Positions 48,386 to 59,595 of a stretch of DNA of 64,000 nucleotides are shown here, one piece after another. How positions within the stretch are numbered: the first letter of the stretch is position 1; each line of letters opens with the position of its first letter. This DNA comes from Symbiodinium natans (taxonomy: Eukaryota > Sar > Dinophyceae > Suessiales > Symbiodiniaceae). The notes beneath the pieces are model-generated. The model searched no databases and had not been told where the DNA came from. It saw nothing but the letters and a program-made list of their open reading frames with translations. Where the stretch lies: the NCBI GenBank assembly GCA_905221605.1, contig CAJNDS010002535.1, positions 350,001 to 414,000 on the forward strand, written 5' to 3'. The position numbers were made by a program, and so were the translations under genes.

Positions 48386-48522
48386 TAACCCTAAACCCCA
48401 CACCCTACACCCTGAACCCTAAACGCTAAACCCTAAAACCCTCAACCCTAACCCTAAACCCTAAAGTTTAGGGCCTAAACCCTAAGCCCAAAACCCTAAC
48501 CCCAAAACCCTAAACCCTATAC

Positions 48523-48588
48523 CTCGCATCGCCGGATCTGGGCCTTCATCCTCTCCATGGCCTCGATGGCCAAGAGCCACTGTGAGGC
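48523..48588 (-). CDS. PPR micro-exon (66 nt)
   Basis: Minus strand: acceptor GCCCAGCTGCAG, then exactly 22 codons beginning ASQWLLAIEAMERMKAQI and ending RRCE, and donor GTATAGGG. The W..AI..M..M pattern is the W-motif helix of a PPR. The donor is a mutated unit of the adjoining repeat (GTTTAGGG). Phase 0 both ends. Confidence 0.72.
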
Positions 48589-48599
48589 CTGCAGCTGGG

Positions 48600-48879
48600 C
48601 GCCAGGAACCGGGTAGCCCTAAACCCTAAACCCTAAACCCTAAACCCTAAACCCTAAACCCTAAACCCTAAACGCTATCGACTTGACGAGCTTCTACTTC
48701 TACGAAGCCTCGAAGACCTGAGGCCTACAAACCCGAACTCATCAAATGATCCGTGCCTTCGATTCTGGGGTATACCCTAAACAGGGTTTAGGGTTTAGGG
48801 TTTAGGGTTTGGGGTTTAGGGTTTAGGGTTTAGGGCTTAGGGTTTAGGGTTTGCGGTGTATGGGGTGGTAGGGGGATAG
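48600..48879. repeat. CCCTAAA and TTTAGGG arrays around a small island
   Basis: CCCTAAA at 48618-48675, island 48676-48780, TTTAGGG at 48783-48850. The + strand of the island has AIDLTSFYFYEASKT followed by TGA; uncertain. Confidence 0.8.
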
Positions 48880-48955
48880 CCGACGCCATGCTCCCCGGGG
48901 CGCCCGGCATCTGCACAAGTCCGGAGGACGATGTTGAAGGAGATTGTATTCGGCC
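48880..48955 (-). CDS. PPR exon
   Basis: Minus strand frame RPNTISFNIVLRTCADAGRP then GEHG: P(N)T.SFN..L..C..AG is a clear PPR first-helix motif. The acceptor is probably CCCGAAG at 48957-48955. The donor was not resolved. Confidence 0.6.
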
Positions 48956-49739
48956 TTCGGGTTTAGGGTGTAGGGTTTAGGGTTTAGAGTTTAGGGTTTA
49001 GGGTCTGGGGTCTAGGGTTCAGGGGTCTATAGGGTCTAGGGTTTCGGTTTTCGGGTTTAGGGTTTAGAATGTAGGGTTTAGGGTTTAGAGGAAGTTCGGC
49101 ACAGCTGGCTCAGGGAGGGGTGTAGGGTTTCGGGCTGAGGGGCCGGGGATAGGGCTTGGGGGATCGGGTTGATCAGGGATATGGGGTTTAGGCTTTAGGC
49201 TTCGGGTTTAGGGTTTCGAGAGGTCACCTGCATCCGAAGCCAGAAATTCAGGATGGACACTGACCCTGCACTCTTAGGATCACAGGTGCTGTTTGAAGTA
49301 ATCAACCCGAATATGGGTGCGAATAGGACAACTCCGAGATATCCTGCTCACAACCCAACACCCTCAAGCCAAAATCCTCAAGGGCCAACACAAACATTCA
49401 ACTCAAGTACCAAAGGGCTCGGAAAGGTAGCGGCAGGTTCTGGGCTCTAGGGCTCCTAGGGCACCCTCAACCCTACTCACAAGCAATTAAACCCTCTGCA
49501 AATATTCCGGGGCCGACGCCCCAGGAGCATCAATAAACCCGCAACGCCTCACAAGACCCACCCGTCAACCTCGATCTCAGCAGAAGCCTTGCACTCGACA
49601 TCACACAACGCGCACCACAGTTCGAAGCGACTCCTTTCTCGGCATCATCAGCTCCTTCTCAGCGTTGAGTTGGAGAGCCATCTGACCGATCCGCCCAGAA
49701 ACCCTAAACCCTAAACCCTAAAACGTAGATTCCACAAGC
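48956..49739. other. Degenerate TTTAGGG then unique sequence
   Basis: TTTAGGG/TCTAGGG units at 48960-49095 and 49180-49220. 49253-49690 is unique with a + frame (49253-49450) lacking a domain. Short CCCTAAA at 49700-49722. Confidence 0.5.
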
Positions 49740-49841
49740 CTGTCGACGATGCGAGCCTTCGGTGTGCTGTTGCTGAAGCCTCTCCATCATGGCGAGGACA
49801 AGCGAGAAGTTTGAGGCGAACAGTGCTGCGTGAAGCCTGTC
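49740..49841 (-). CDS. PPR-like exon (102 nt)
   Basis: Minus strand: acceptor CCTTCGCAG, exactly 34 codons (DRLHAALFASNFSLVLAMME, RLQQQHTEGSHRRQ) and a GC donor (CAG/GCTTGT). The helix SLVLAMMERLQQQ fits the second helix of a PPR. Phase 0 both ends. Confidence 0.6.
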
Positions 49842-49869
49842 CTGCGAAGGCCCCTTCCCAAAGCCATAA

Positions 49870-51255
49870 CCACGAAACCCTAAATCCTAAATCCTAAATC
49901 CTAAACCCTAAACCCTAAACCCTAAGCCCTAAGCCCTAAGCCCAAAACCCTGTAAACCCTAAACCCTGTCTCTTTCTGAGGCTGGGCTCCGCACGCAGGG
50001 CCAGCCTCGGATGGAATTGGGGGAGTTGATCGCACGGTTTAGGGTTTAGGGTTTAGGGTTTAGGGTTTAGGGTTTAGGGTTTAGGGTTTAGGGTTTAGGG
50101 TTTAGGGTTTAGGCTTTAGGCTTTAGGGTTCAGGGGTGATTTCGGGTTAGGGTTTCCTGAACCCTTATGCCTGGTGATGAGGACAAAGGGGAAGGCAGCC
50201 CTATCACCCTCTTCCCTCAGTTCTCAGAACGCGGAATGCCCTTCGGGGTTGGACTCGGAACCCTGACAAATCTCTAAATTTCAACTGTTTCTTAGGAACT
50301 AGAGTCAACCAAAATCTTAAAACAAATCCCAAGTATCCCTCGGCATAGGGTTTTAGCTTATCGGGCTTCGGGTACAGCCAGCCCTTCTGCTTCTGGGAAT
50401 ACGCAACTAACAACGAACGAACAACATAGACGAGCACGGATCTAAACCCTCAACCCTAAACCCTAAACCACGAAAATGAAGTCGAGCTGACGGCTTCGGG
50501 TTCTACACCTCTGACACTCAGGCCCCGGGCCTCCTCCCCCCCTCTCCCCAACAAAGATGATGTCAAGCTGGCTTAGGGTTTAGGGTTTAGGGTTTAGGGT
50601 TTAGGGTTTAGGGTTTAGGGTTTAGGGTTTAGGGTTTAGGGTTTAGGGTTTAGGGTTTAGGGTTTAGGGTTTAGGGTTGAGGGTTTAGTGTTGAGTGTTT
50701 AGGGTTGAGGGTTTAGGGTTTAGGATTAGGGTGCACCTGTGAAACTCAGGCCCCGGGCCTCTGTCATCCCTTCCAGCAGCTGCAGAGAGAGTACCTGCCG
50801 ATGCTTTTTGGCACCAGAGGGTTTAGGGTTTAGGGTTTAGGGTTTAGGGTTTAGGGTTTAGGGTTAGGGTTTAGGGTTTAGGTAGGGTTTAGGGTTTAGG
50901 GTTTCGCTCCACGCGGAATGACCATGGTGATGTACTGGCAAAACCCAATCACCATCCACAACCACGAAAAAAAATGCACCCTGGACCCCTTAACATAAAC
51001 CCAAAACCCCAAACCCCAGCCCCAAAACTTTAGGCCCAAACCTAAACACTGAACCCAAACCATAAACCCCAAACCCTCAGCCCTTAAAAAAAATATACAT
51101 AAGTAGCCCCTACATTACCCCTAAGCTCCCTGGGAAGGGTCCCTCCTGTAGTCCTCGAACCCCAAACCCTGTTTGGGTAACCCCAAACCCTAAACCCTAA
51201 ACCCAAACCTACACCCCAAACCCCAAACCCTACACCCTAAACCCTCCAACCCTAT
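49870..51255. repeat. Four arrays with three islands
   Basis: CCCTAAA/CCCTAAG at 49880-49945 and TTTAGGG at 50038-50115 enclose the island 49970-50035 (minus: CDQLPQFHPRLALRAEPSLR, then a GTTTAGGG donor). Long TTTAGGG at 50575-50725 and 50820-50910. The islands 50495-50545 and 50735-50770 share CAGGCCCCGGGCCTC within near-identical ~28-bp sequence. 50765-50815 reads FQQLQREYLPMLFGTR on +. Degenerate CCCTAAA at 51000-51250. Confidence 0.7.
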
Positions 51256-51339
51256 GGGCGCCCACTGTGCCCCGACGCCCAGCGCCGCGAGCGCCGCGTT
51301 GACCGCCGGCGCGGTGACGTCGACTTCACGCTCCCGGGC
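51256..51339 (-). CDS. PPR exon
   Basis: Minus strand after CTCCAAG: AREREVDVTAPAVNAALAAL then GVGAQWAPI. VT..AVNAALAAL...QWA is the PPR helix pair as seen in dinoflagellate PPR proteins. The donor is either CACA/GTGGGC or within the following array. Confidence 0.6.
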
Positions 51340-53220
51340 CTTGGAGGTTTTGGGGGGTTTAGGGTTTAGGGCTTGGGGTTTGGGATTTAGGGTCTGGGGT
51401 TTGGGGGTTTAGGGTGTAGGGTTTGGGGTTTACGGTTTCGGGTTCGGTGTGGGGTTTAGGGTTTGGGGTTTGGGGGCAAGGGTTTCCTAAACCCTTCTAG
51501 GCCAAACAACGCCGAACCAAAACCCAACCCCCACCAAACCAGAAAACTCCGAACACCCCAAAAAAAAAACCTCCGAGGCTCAAAACCCTGAACCCTAAAC
51601 CCTAAACCCCAAGACCCCAACACCCCAGACCCTAAACCCCAAACTCTAAACCCCAAACCCCCAACGTAGCTTTATACCGAGGCTTTATGGCTAAGCAGCT
51701 TTTGGGTTGTTGCGCCTCTAGGATGCGGGTTAAGTAGGCTTCGGGTTCGAGCAAGTTGCCGTGAAGTGTCCCTCCCCAGGGGCATCTCCAGAAAACTACC
51801 TTTTACACCCTTCCAACCCCCTATAGGGTTTAGGGTTTAGGGCTTAGGGCTTAGGGTTTAGGGTTTAGGGTTTAGGGTTTAGGGTTTAGGGTTTAGGGTT
51901 TAGGGTTTAGGGTTTAGGGTTTAGGGTTTAGGGGTTAGGGTTATAAGTCCCAAAGCCTAAAACCCTAAACCCTCAAGCTTTAGGAACTTTGCAAGATAGA
52001 TGCAAGAGATCACTGGCCGTTCGCGCTGTGCCTAAGCCCTGAATCCCTAAACCCCAAACCCCAAACCCCTAAACCCTTGAACCCTAAACCCCTAAACTCT
52101 AGAATTTGAAGGGCTTCGGGCACAGGGATCCGGGCCCATTCCAGAGCTGGGACCGCGAGCCCCGGTAGTAGCAGGAAAAAGGCCCTCCCTCGAGCATTTG
52201 GACCCCCAGCCCTCCGAATCCCGAAGGTGGAGTTGAGAATCCAGCCCGAGTACGTTTAGGGTTTAGGGTTTAGGGTTTAGGGTTTAGGGTTTAGGGTTTA
52301 GGGTTTAGGGTTTAGGGTTTAGGGTTTAGGGTTTAGGGTTTAGGGTTTAGGGTCTTCTGCTTAAGAACCCCCAAGAAAATACAAACATGGATTCTTCCTC
52401 CAACGGGCAATATGAGGGTTGTTTTGGGTGGCTTTTTAAAGCAAATGAAGCCAAGTATCGGGCCTTGGGGTCCTTGCCGTGTCGGTTGGCCATTCAAACA
52501 TCTGAAATATCAGGTCTTGGGGCATAAGGTACTAGGGTATGAGGGTATTCGGGTATTCTAGGGTATATGGGTATTGGGGTATTTGGGTTTTTAGGTGTGG
52601 TGTAGAGGTTAAAATTGTCAGGGACTCGCAGTGCCCACCCTAACACGCAGCCGTCCCTGAGCGCAATGCCCATGCCAGCAGCGGCAGAGCCTTGGAAATT
52701 GGCAGCTTGGCAAACGGGGACCATAGGGGGGATTTAGTGCTTAGGTTTAAGGCTTAGACCCTAAGACCTAAGACCTAAACCCTAAACCACGCTTTGGGGC
52801 TTTGGGGGGTACAGGGTTTAGAAGGTTTTGGGATTTTGGGCGCTTTAGGCTCTTTAGAACCTTTTTGGGCTCTTTACTTAGAGGTTCGAGGACGCCTCTT
52901 TAAACCCCAAACCCCCCAAAACCCGAAACTCTAAACCCCAAACCCCCTCATATCTGACCGTAGCACTCCTCAGGCCTATTTTCTGGAAAGCAAGGTGGGC
53001 GGAGGCAATGCTGTTCTCGAAAAATCTCCCGGCCTCCTTCAGGGAATTAGGGATTCAGGGATTTAGGGTTTTTGGGATTTAGGGTTTAGGGACTGAGGGG
53101 CTTCGGGAATTTAGGGAATTCAGGTAGTTACCGGAGTTGTGGAATTTCGGGCTTCGGGGATTTTCGGGCATTTATAGGGATTGAGACACCCCGAAACCTA
53201 AAGCCCCTGGCTCTTAGTAG
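51340..53220. other. Arrays and unique sequence
   Basis: Degenerate TTTGGGG/TTTAGGG at 51350-51480. TTTAGGG at 51820-51935 and 52255-52355. The island 52130-52252 is open on the minus strand (YSGWILNSTFGIRRAGGPNA). 52494-52724 (-) and 52980-53040 are unrecognised. Repeats of GGGTATTC at 52540-52580. Confidence 0.5.
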
Positions 53221-53395
53221 AGAATCAGGAAATTAGGGCCTTGCTTATGCCCTTTAAGGGATTGTAGTACGGCATGAGGGAATTCGGGCCCTATATATAT
53301 ATATATACATATATATATACCATATATATATATACCCGTTAAGGGATTATATGATTATATTGGGCACCTCATTCCCTCATTCCCTACTAAGAAAC
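53221..53395 (-). mobile_element. Introner-like element with TAGTAGGGAATGAGG end
   Basis: Adjoins the PPR exon at 53396. On the minus strand it begins GTTTCTTAGTAGGGAATGAG and contains a TATA microsatellite (53291-53335) flanked by CCCTTTAAGGG/CCCGTTAAGGG palindromes. It ends near GGAAATTAGGG / TTCTCTACTAAG. The end sequence matches the two introns of the mind-bomb-like gene. Confidence 0.6.
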
Positions 53396-53468
53396 CAGCC
53401 CGCAAAGCCTCTTGGGCTTCCCGTTCAACTGCAAAGGCCCGGGCACGTTGCCACTGGCTGGCCCTCTC
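53396..53468 (-). CDS. PPR-like W-motif exon
   Basis: Minus strand: acceptor GCTGCCAGCAG, frame ERASQWQRARAFAVEREAQE then ALRAG, donor GTTTCTTAG. S.WQRA.AF is the W-helix of a dinoflagellate-type PPR. Followed directly by the introner-like element. Confidence 0.6.
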
Positions 53469-54046
53469 CTGCTGGCAGCGGGCTTCGATTTTGGGGTTTA
53501 GGGTTTAGGGTTTGGGGCTTGGGGTTTGGGGTTTGGGGTTTAGGGTTTAGGGAAAGTGGCATCACGTAAAGTTGGCATCCAGGGCGATTGGGCTGTCAGC
53601 TATCAGAGTCTTAGGGCTAAGGCTTCAGAATGTAGGGTTAAGCTATGCGGCCGTTCGGGATGTTAGGGTTTAGGGCCGAGCGAAGGGTTGCTAGTTCCTG
53701 CGTATTCGGGCGTTCTTTCCTTGACATTCCACCAGAGGACCTTGCTTGTCTTCAACAATGCAAGCTTTCTTGACACTGAGGCCTGTGGAACGAACTCTCA
53801 ACCTGTTGACCACTGGGGCTAAGGGTTTATATGGGCCACAAGCCCTAAACCCCAAACCCTAAACCCTAAACCCTGAATCCTAAACCCTACGTAAACTCTA
53901 AGCCCTAAACCCTAAACCTTAAGCAAGCCCCAAAACCCAAAACCCTCAACCCTCCACCCTAAACCCTAAACCCTAAACCCTAAACCTTAAACCCTAAACC
54001 CTAAACCCTAAACCCTAAACCCTAAACCCTAAACCCTACTTGGCAC
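53469..54046. other. Non-coding, CCCTAAA array at right
   Basis: TTTAGGG/TTTGGGG at 53490-53552, unique 53560-53830, CCCTAAA at 53840-53890 and 53960-54038. Confidence 0.6.
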
Positions 54047-54091
54047 CTGCGCGGAGATGGCGGCACCCAGGGTCACCAGCGAGGGCGATGC
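54047..54091 (-). CDS. PPR micro-exon (45 nt)
   Basis: Minus strand: strong acceptor CCGTTTTTGTTCCAG, exactly 15 codons ASPSLVTLGAAISAQ and donor GTGCCAAG. P.LVTLGAAISA is the hallmark first helix of dinoflagellate PPR repeats. Phase 0 both ends. Confidence 0.75.
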
Positions 54092-55111
54092 CTGGAACAA
54101 AAACGGTTCGCTCAAGAGCTTTGGGGTTTAGGGTTTAGGGTTTAGGGTTTAGGGTTTAGGGTTTAGGGTTTTAACTGGGCAGGGGACATAAAGGCCTGCA
54201 GCCTCTTTATCTGTTACCCTGAAAACCTAAAAATAGCCCCTAGATACCCTAAAAGGACACCCGAATATACGCCCTTTACAACCGAAACCCTACTTAAAGA
54301 GACCACCAGCGCGCGTAAGGTAGGGGTTTGGAGTTTAGGGTTGTTTTTGGGCTTCAGTGGGTTTAGCCATGTTAGAGGTTTGATAGGGGATTTAACGCTT
54401 ACCCTAAACCCTAAACCCCGTAATTTTTTTCTGACGGCCCCCCTGGCCGCTCTTTGCTGACCAAAGAAAGCAAATTCTACATAGCACAGGAGAGACCTCT
54501 CAAATCAAAAGCGTGCCTTTCTGGGTTGAAGGGGCTTAGAAGGGGAACCTAAACACAAAAAAGAGGGAATAAGACCCTACTCTGGGTCTAAACCCTAAAC
54601 CCTAAACCCTAAACCCTTGGGTCGTCGCTTCTTTCTGGGTATGGGGGGGGGGGAGGCCCCGAACCAGCGAGTCAGGGGTAGTGGACGTTTAGGGCTTACG
54701 GTTCTGGTGTTTAGGATTTAGGGTTTCGGGTTTAGGGATTTAGGGCTCACAGGAGGCAACATCTAGCCCCTGAAACTGACACCAGAGAAGACACAGCTAC
54801 CAGCACCCCCTCTCTCTCAATCCTAGCACCCTAGAACCCCCTAAGCACAGGGGCGTTCACACACAAGTCGGTCCAGGTTGTAAGAAGGGTGCCCTTATTG
54901 GGGATGGTTTTGCTATATTAGGAAACCTCGACCCCCAAAAAGGGCAAAAGAGCCACCACTGGGCTACCAAGAGAGTTGAGGGTCTAAGGGAAGTATCCTA
55001 AACCCTAAGCCCCTAAACCCATAAACCCAAAACCCTAAACCCCTAAACCCCTAAACCCTAAACCTTAAACCCTAAACCCTAAACCCTAAACCCTGAACCC
55101 CTAAGCCCTAA
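54092..55111. other. Arrays and two introner-like elements
   Basis: TTTAGGG at 54123-54168. Element 54525-54590 (AACCTAAACACAAAAAAGAGG ... CTCTGGGTC). Element 54884-54968 (GGTGCCC...CCACTGGGCTACC) of the GGTAGCCC family. CCCTAAA at 54990-55105. No gene. Confidence 0.6.
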
Positions 55112-55170
55112 AGCAGTATTGCGCGGCCTGCAGCAGCTGCAGCGTCAACTCCCAGCGGGCGGCCCTTGCA
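55112..55170 (-). CDS. PPR W-motif exon
   Basis: Minus strand frame ARAARWELTLQLLQAAQYC: RW...LQLLQA is the PPR W-helix. The acceptor is probably GGTGCAAG at 55179-55172; the donor may be GC within CTGCAG/GCC. Boundaries approximate. Confidence 0.6.
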
Positions 55171-55204
55171 CCTTTCGAGCAACGCAGCCGTCAACCCGTC
55201 AGAG

Positions 55205-55590
55205 TTTTTAGGGTTTAGGGTTTAGGGTTTGGGGTTTAGGGTTTAGGGTTTAGGGTTTAGGGTTTGGGGTTTAGGGTTTAGGGTTTAGGGTTTAGGGTTT
55301 AGGGTTTAGGGTTTAGGGTTTAGGGTTTAGGGTTTAGGGTTTAGGGTTTAGGGTTTTGGGGCTTTAAGGTTCAGCAAAGGACCTCGGCTCTCCGTCGCCG
55401 CCAGAAACCGAACAATCCGAAACAAAAAGACAGGGGTTTAGGGTTTAGGGTTTAGGGTGTAGGGTTTAGGGTTTAGGGTTTAGGGTTTAGGGTTTAGGGT
55501 TTAGGGTTTAGGGTTTAGGGTTTAGGGTTTAGGGTTTAGGGTTTAGGGTTTAGGGTTTAGGGTTTAGGGTTTAGGGTTTAGGGTTTAGAG
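55205..55590. repeat. Two long TTTAGGG arrays
   Basis: 55207-55358 (about 21 units, two TTTGGGG) and 55436-55588 (about 22 units, one TGTAGGG), separated by a 75-bp island at 55360-55435. Confidence 0.97.
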
Positions 55591-55994
55591 CCATACCGCC
55601 TTCCACACCGAAACTCATTTTGCAAGCCGAGCATGTTGCCCCATCAAGACTGGAGAGACCTATCTCCAAACCCGAAACGCTATAGGCCCTAGACCCCAAA
55701 CCCTGAACCGTATAAACCCGATACCCTGCAAACCCTAAACCCCATAAACCCGAGACCCTAGAAAACTAACTAAACCCTAAACCCTAACCCGTATTAACCC
55801 GAAGCCCTGAACCCTAAACCCGAAATGAACCCACAGCCCCTTAAATCCCAGACCCTTGAACCCAAAGCCCCAGACCCTAAACCCTAACTCTAAACCCTAG
55901 TTAACCCCAGAAGCCCTTTGTGCCCTCTAAACCCCAAGCCCTAAGCCCTCAACCCTCAACCCTAAACCCTATCGAAACCCTTTGAAACTCCTTC
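55591..55994. other. Degenerate CCCTAAA/CCCGAAA, no gene
   Basis: Mutated repeat units throughout 55665-55980. Confidence 0.7.
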
Positions 55995-56060
55995 TTAGCC
56001 GAAGGCACAGGCATTGACCGCCGCGCCGATGGTCACGTGGTCGGCAGTTGGGAGGCGTTG
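55995..56060 (-). CDS. PPR exon
   Basis: Minus strand frame LPTADHVTIGAAVNACAFG followed by TAA at 55997-55995. DHVTIGAAVNAC is a clear PPR first helix. It may end in a splice site shortly before the TAA. The acceptor was not resolved. Confidence 0.65.
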   Translation of the reverse strand, partial: QRLPTADHVTIGAAVNACAFG

Positions 56061-56204
56061 GCCCTGCTATGGCAAACTTTGAGTGACTGTCCGGCGGCGG
56101 AACTTCGGGTTTAGGGTTGAGGGTTGAGGGTAAAGGGTTTAGAGTTTAGGGTTTAGGGTTTAGGGTTTAGGCAACCTCTGACGCCCAGATTCATGGGACC
56201 CTCC

Positions 56205-56262
56205 CTATATATACTAGAATCCCTAGTAAGGACTGTTAGTAGAAGGGGGACATCCCAAGTTC
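56205..56262. mobile_element. Partial GGGATGTTCCCCC-family element
   Basis: GGGACCCTCCCTATATATACT at left and TAGTAGAAGGGGGACATCCC at right, with internal AGAATCCCTAGTAAGGACTG. Confidence 0.6.
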
Positions 56263-58799
56263 AAGGTTTCATTAGGGTCTAAGGTCCTAGAACCAAAGCC
56301 CTCGACCACTGAATCGAGTGCGCCACTGTCGCTGTCTGACATACAGCGGACGTCCAAACGAATAGTACTCCCTTATGGTTATTTTGCTTGTACCTCCAAA
56401 CCCTATTCTAATTCTTCAGGCCCCAATCAACGAAACCTGTTTTTTGGACTAAACCTTCCAAATCCTGAGCCGCAAACATCTAAAACGGGCCTCTCAACCA
56501 AAAACCCGACACCTGAGAAGTCCTAAACCCTAAACTGGGATCTCGTTCAGGAACGCCGAAACATAAATCGACGCCCAAAAAAAGGCAGCTACAATGACCT
56601 TTGCAAGAAGTAGTCACACCTTTACCTCGTTTAACTCGAGTAAATACCCACTACACCCCGAATCCTATGGTTTCAGGTACAGGGAGGGCTAGACTCAGGC
56701 TTGTCCGCGCCTCTTCAATGTTAAAGTGCCCCCCAAACCCCAAAAACCCTAAGGCCGAAAACCCTGAAACCCTAAAACCCTAAAAGCCCAGACTCCTAAG
56801 ACCCTGAAAACCCCACAACCCTAAAGCCCGAAAAGCCCTAAAACCCCAGAAAATCCGCCTGCCTCAAAATAGACAAGCCTCTTAAACCTCGAATGAAGGG
56901 TTTCAGGTTTAGGGTTTACGACTTAGGGTCGCACATCGCGATGGACCCGAATCAGTCAACGCCAAACCTCGCCGCGTTCTTTTGAAAAAGCCCGAGCCCT
57001 AAACCCTAAACCCCGAAAACCCCAAAGCCCCTAAACCCCAAATCCCAAAAAAGAACACCCCACCGCCAAAAAAAATGCCCCTCAACCCTGAATTGAAAAC
57101 CCTAAACCCTGCACCCTAAACCCCCCTAAACCCGAAATCCTAAACCCGAAGCCCGAAACCCAAACAACCTGCAGGCCTTCCCCGGGCCAGCTTTCTGCAT
57201 TTCCTGCACCTCGTGGGCTTCAGGATCCGGAAGAGTTTGGGGTTGAGGCTGTCGGGTCTGGGGTTTACGAGTTTCGGGTTTGGGGTTTAGTGTTGGGTTT
57301 GGGGTTTGGAGTTTTGGGGTTCAGGATTTGGGGGGTTGAGGGTTTGGCGTTTCGGGTTTGGGGTTTGGGATTTAGTTTAGGGTTTGGGGTTTGGGGCTTG
57401 GCGGTTAGGGTTTGGGGTTTAGGGTTTTGGGATTGGGCTCAAACCTTTGGGGCTTCTTGGGTGTACGGTTTGAAGGGCTTCCGAGTTTACCTTAAAAACA
57501 ACCCAACAGCTGCTCTCACTCGAAAACTTTTTCTGGGTAGCCCAGTAGCAACAAAGGGTACCTATAGAAGGGTACCTACCAGAACAAGAAAAAAGAGCAC
57601 CCTGGGCTACCAAGCTTTCTAGGATTCCGAGTAACCGATGCCCCCCCCCCCCCCCCCCCCCTGTCGTGCACTCTGAGGTAGAGCTCTAAACTCTTAAACC
57701 GTTTAAGCCCTAGGCCCTAAGCCCTAAACCTTAAACCCTAAGCCCTAAGCCCTAAACCCTAAACCCTAAACCGCTGATACCCGGCGGCGTGAGCTGCAGG
57801 TTGAGCGCCGAGAGCTGGTGGTGTCCGAATACACCGACATTGAGCACATGGCAGGTGTTGAGTGCCTCTAACGTATACCCTAAACCCTAAACCATAAACC
57901 CTTAGCTACCTTGGTTTTGGGTTTCGGGTTCGGCTTGAGATTCAAGTTGTTAGTCCATGGTAAGCGAACTTTGGTCGGCCCTAAAGCCCTGTACCCAAAA
58001 TTGTAATCTCCAAAATCCTGAGTCAAAAAGCCCTTCAAACCGAAAACCCACAAGGCAACCCTGAAACCCCTGAAATTCGTAAACCCCAAAACCCTAAACT
58101 CTAAACCCGAAACCCCTAAACCCTAAACCCTAAACCATAAACCCTAAACCCTAAACCCTGAACCCTAAACCCTAAACCCTAAACCCTAAACCCCTAAACC
58201 CTGACCAACAAAAAACAGGGGGTTTCTGGGGCCCCAGGCCATGGCCATGGCTGCAGCCCAGAGAGCACCTCGCTCTGAGGTTTAGGGTTTAGGGTTTAGG
58301 GTTTAGGGTTTAGGGTTTAGGGTTTAGGGTTTAGGGTTTAGGGTTTAGGGGTTTAGGGGGCATGAAGAAGGGGATCACGGGTTCACAGCCTGTGGAAGGC
58401 ATTGATGTCTTTGCGGCCTGCGGCCTAAACCCTAAGCCCTAAACCCTAAACCCTAAACGCAAAAAGAAACCAAAAGCAGACCGGCAGGGCCAGGGGAGAA
58501 CTTCTAGGGGCTCTAGTACGCTTGGGTTTCGGGGTGCCCTTTTATAAAGATCTGTAAAGGGAATCTAAGGGCCATGCTAGGAGTATCTTGAGGGGCACGT
58601 CTTAGGAGCACAACCTCCGGGCTACGAGTCTTAACCCCCTGGAGAACTTAGAGTGTGGGCTCTTTGTGGGCGGTGAAGGGGGTTGGGGGGGGGGGGGGAC
58701 CGCCCCAAGGAAGCTGCAGCAAGAAAAACCGAGAAGCTCAACTCCCCAAACGCGCCAAACGCCCCAAACAAGACTAAACCCTAAAAACTAAACCCTAAA
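56263..58799. other. Mostly degenerate repeats; several weak islands
   Basis: Degenerate CCCTAAA/CCCCAAA at 56730-56860 and 57000-57165, TTTGGGG/TTTAGGG at 57240-57430. The GGTAGCCC-family element is at 57535-57611. C tract at 57642-57661. Island 57775-57870 is open on both strands (+: RRRELQVERRELVVSEYTDI). CCCTAAA at 58080-58195, island 58205-58277 (minus: SERGALWAAAMAMAWGP), TTTAGGG at 58279-58350. Frames at 57290-57622 and 57880-58089 are repeat-derived. Confidence 0.5.
57535..57611. mobile_element. 77-bp GGTAGCCC-TIR introner-like element
   Basis: GGGTAGCCCAG at 57535-57545 and CTGGGCTACC at 57602-57611 are inverted repeats. Inside are further inverted GGGTACCT / AGGGTACCT segments. Shortest complete-looking member of the family that forms intron 2 of the RCC1-like gene. 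Confidence 0.75.
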
Positions 58800-58804
58800 C
58801 GACA

Positions 58805-58950
58805 AGCCCCAAACCCCAAAACCCCAAAACCCCAAAACCCCAAAACCCCAAAACCCCAAAACCCCAAAACCCCAAAAACCCCAAAACCCAAAAACCCAAA
58901 AACCCAAAAACCCAAAACCCCAAAACCCCAAAACCCCAAAACCCCATACC
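58805..58950. repeat. (CCCCAAAA) octamer array
   Basis: About 17 units of CCCCAAAA with some CCCAAAAA. The G-rich strand (TTTTGGGG) is the unit used as telomere by some ciliates, but here it is simply a G/A variant of the local octamers. Confidence 0.97.
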
Positions 58951-59057
58951 CCAACCGATGCTCTCGGCTGGCGTCGCCCCTTCTGCGCCTCGGGCCAATG
59001 CAGCGATGGCTGCGTTGCAGCAGCTCCTGCGAGGATTTCAGGTGCTTGAGGCTGCAT
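58951..59057 (+). CDS. Possible exon, strand uncertain
   Basis: The + strand reads MLSAGVAPSAPRANAAMAAL then QQLLRGFQVLEAAFK, which is protein-like and ends at AAG/TATATC. The minus strand is also open. No family recognised. Confidence 0.3.
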
Positions 59058-59399
59058 TTAAGTATATCCAAAGTTCAACCCTGAGCCCCTAAACCCTAAA
59101 CCCTAAACCCTAAACCCTAAACCTTAAGCCTCCAAACCCTCCACCCTAAACCCCCTAAGGCCGCATGGCAGGGGGGCTTCGGCCTTCCCAAACTGTCCAC
59201 ACCCCCAAAGACCCAAAACCCTAAACACTAAAACCCTAAACCCTAAACTCTAAACTCTAAACCCGAATCCCTAAACCCTAAACCCTAAACCCTAAACCCT
59301 ACACCCTAAACCCTATAAAGAACCCAAACCCCCACACACAGAGCCCACGCATCCGACGTTGGCCCGGACGGAAGTCTTATGGGGTTTGGTTTTAGGGTT
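59058..59399. repeat. CCCTAAA arrays, degenerate
   Basis: 59085-59130 and 59215-59320, with a short GC-rich gap at 59335-59380. Confidence 0.85.
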
Positions 59400-59595
59400 T
59401 TTAGGGGTTTAAGGGTTCAGGGGTTGGGGATGAGGTTTAGGGTTTTAGGGTTTTCGGGTTTTAGGGTTTTAGGGTTTTAGGGTTTTAGGGTTTTAGGGTT
59501 TTGGGGTTTTGGGGTTTTAGGGTTTTAGGGTTTTAGGGTTTTAGGGTTTTAGGGTTTTAGGGTTTTAGGGTTTTGGGGGCTTTAGGGTTTTAGGA
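59400..59595. repeat. (TTTTAGGG) octamer array
   Basis: About 20 octamers with TTTTGGGG variants. The units are one T longer than the standard repeat throughout. Confidence 0.96.

Noticed and set aside
58781-59071. Open minus frames with Gly-Phe-Trp repeats (and similar LGFRV peptides throughout the window)
   Set aside because: They are translations of CCCCAAAA, TTTAGGG and related arrays, not proteins.
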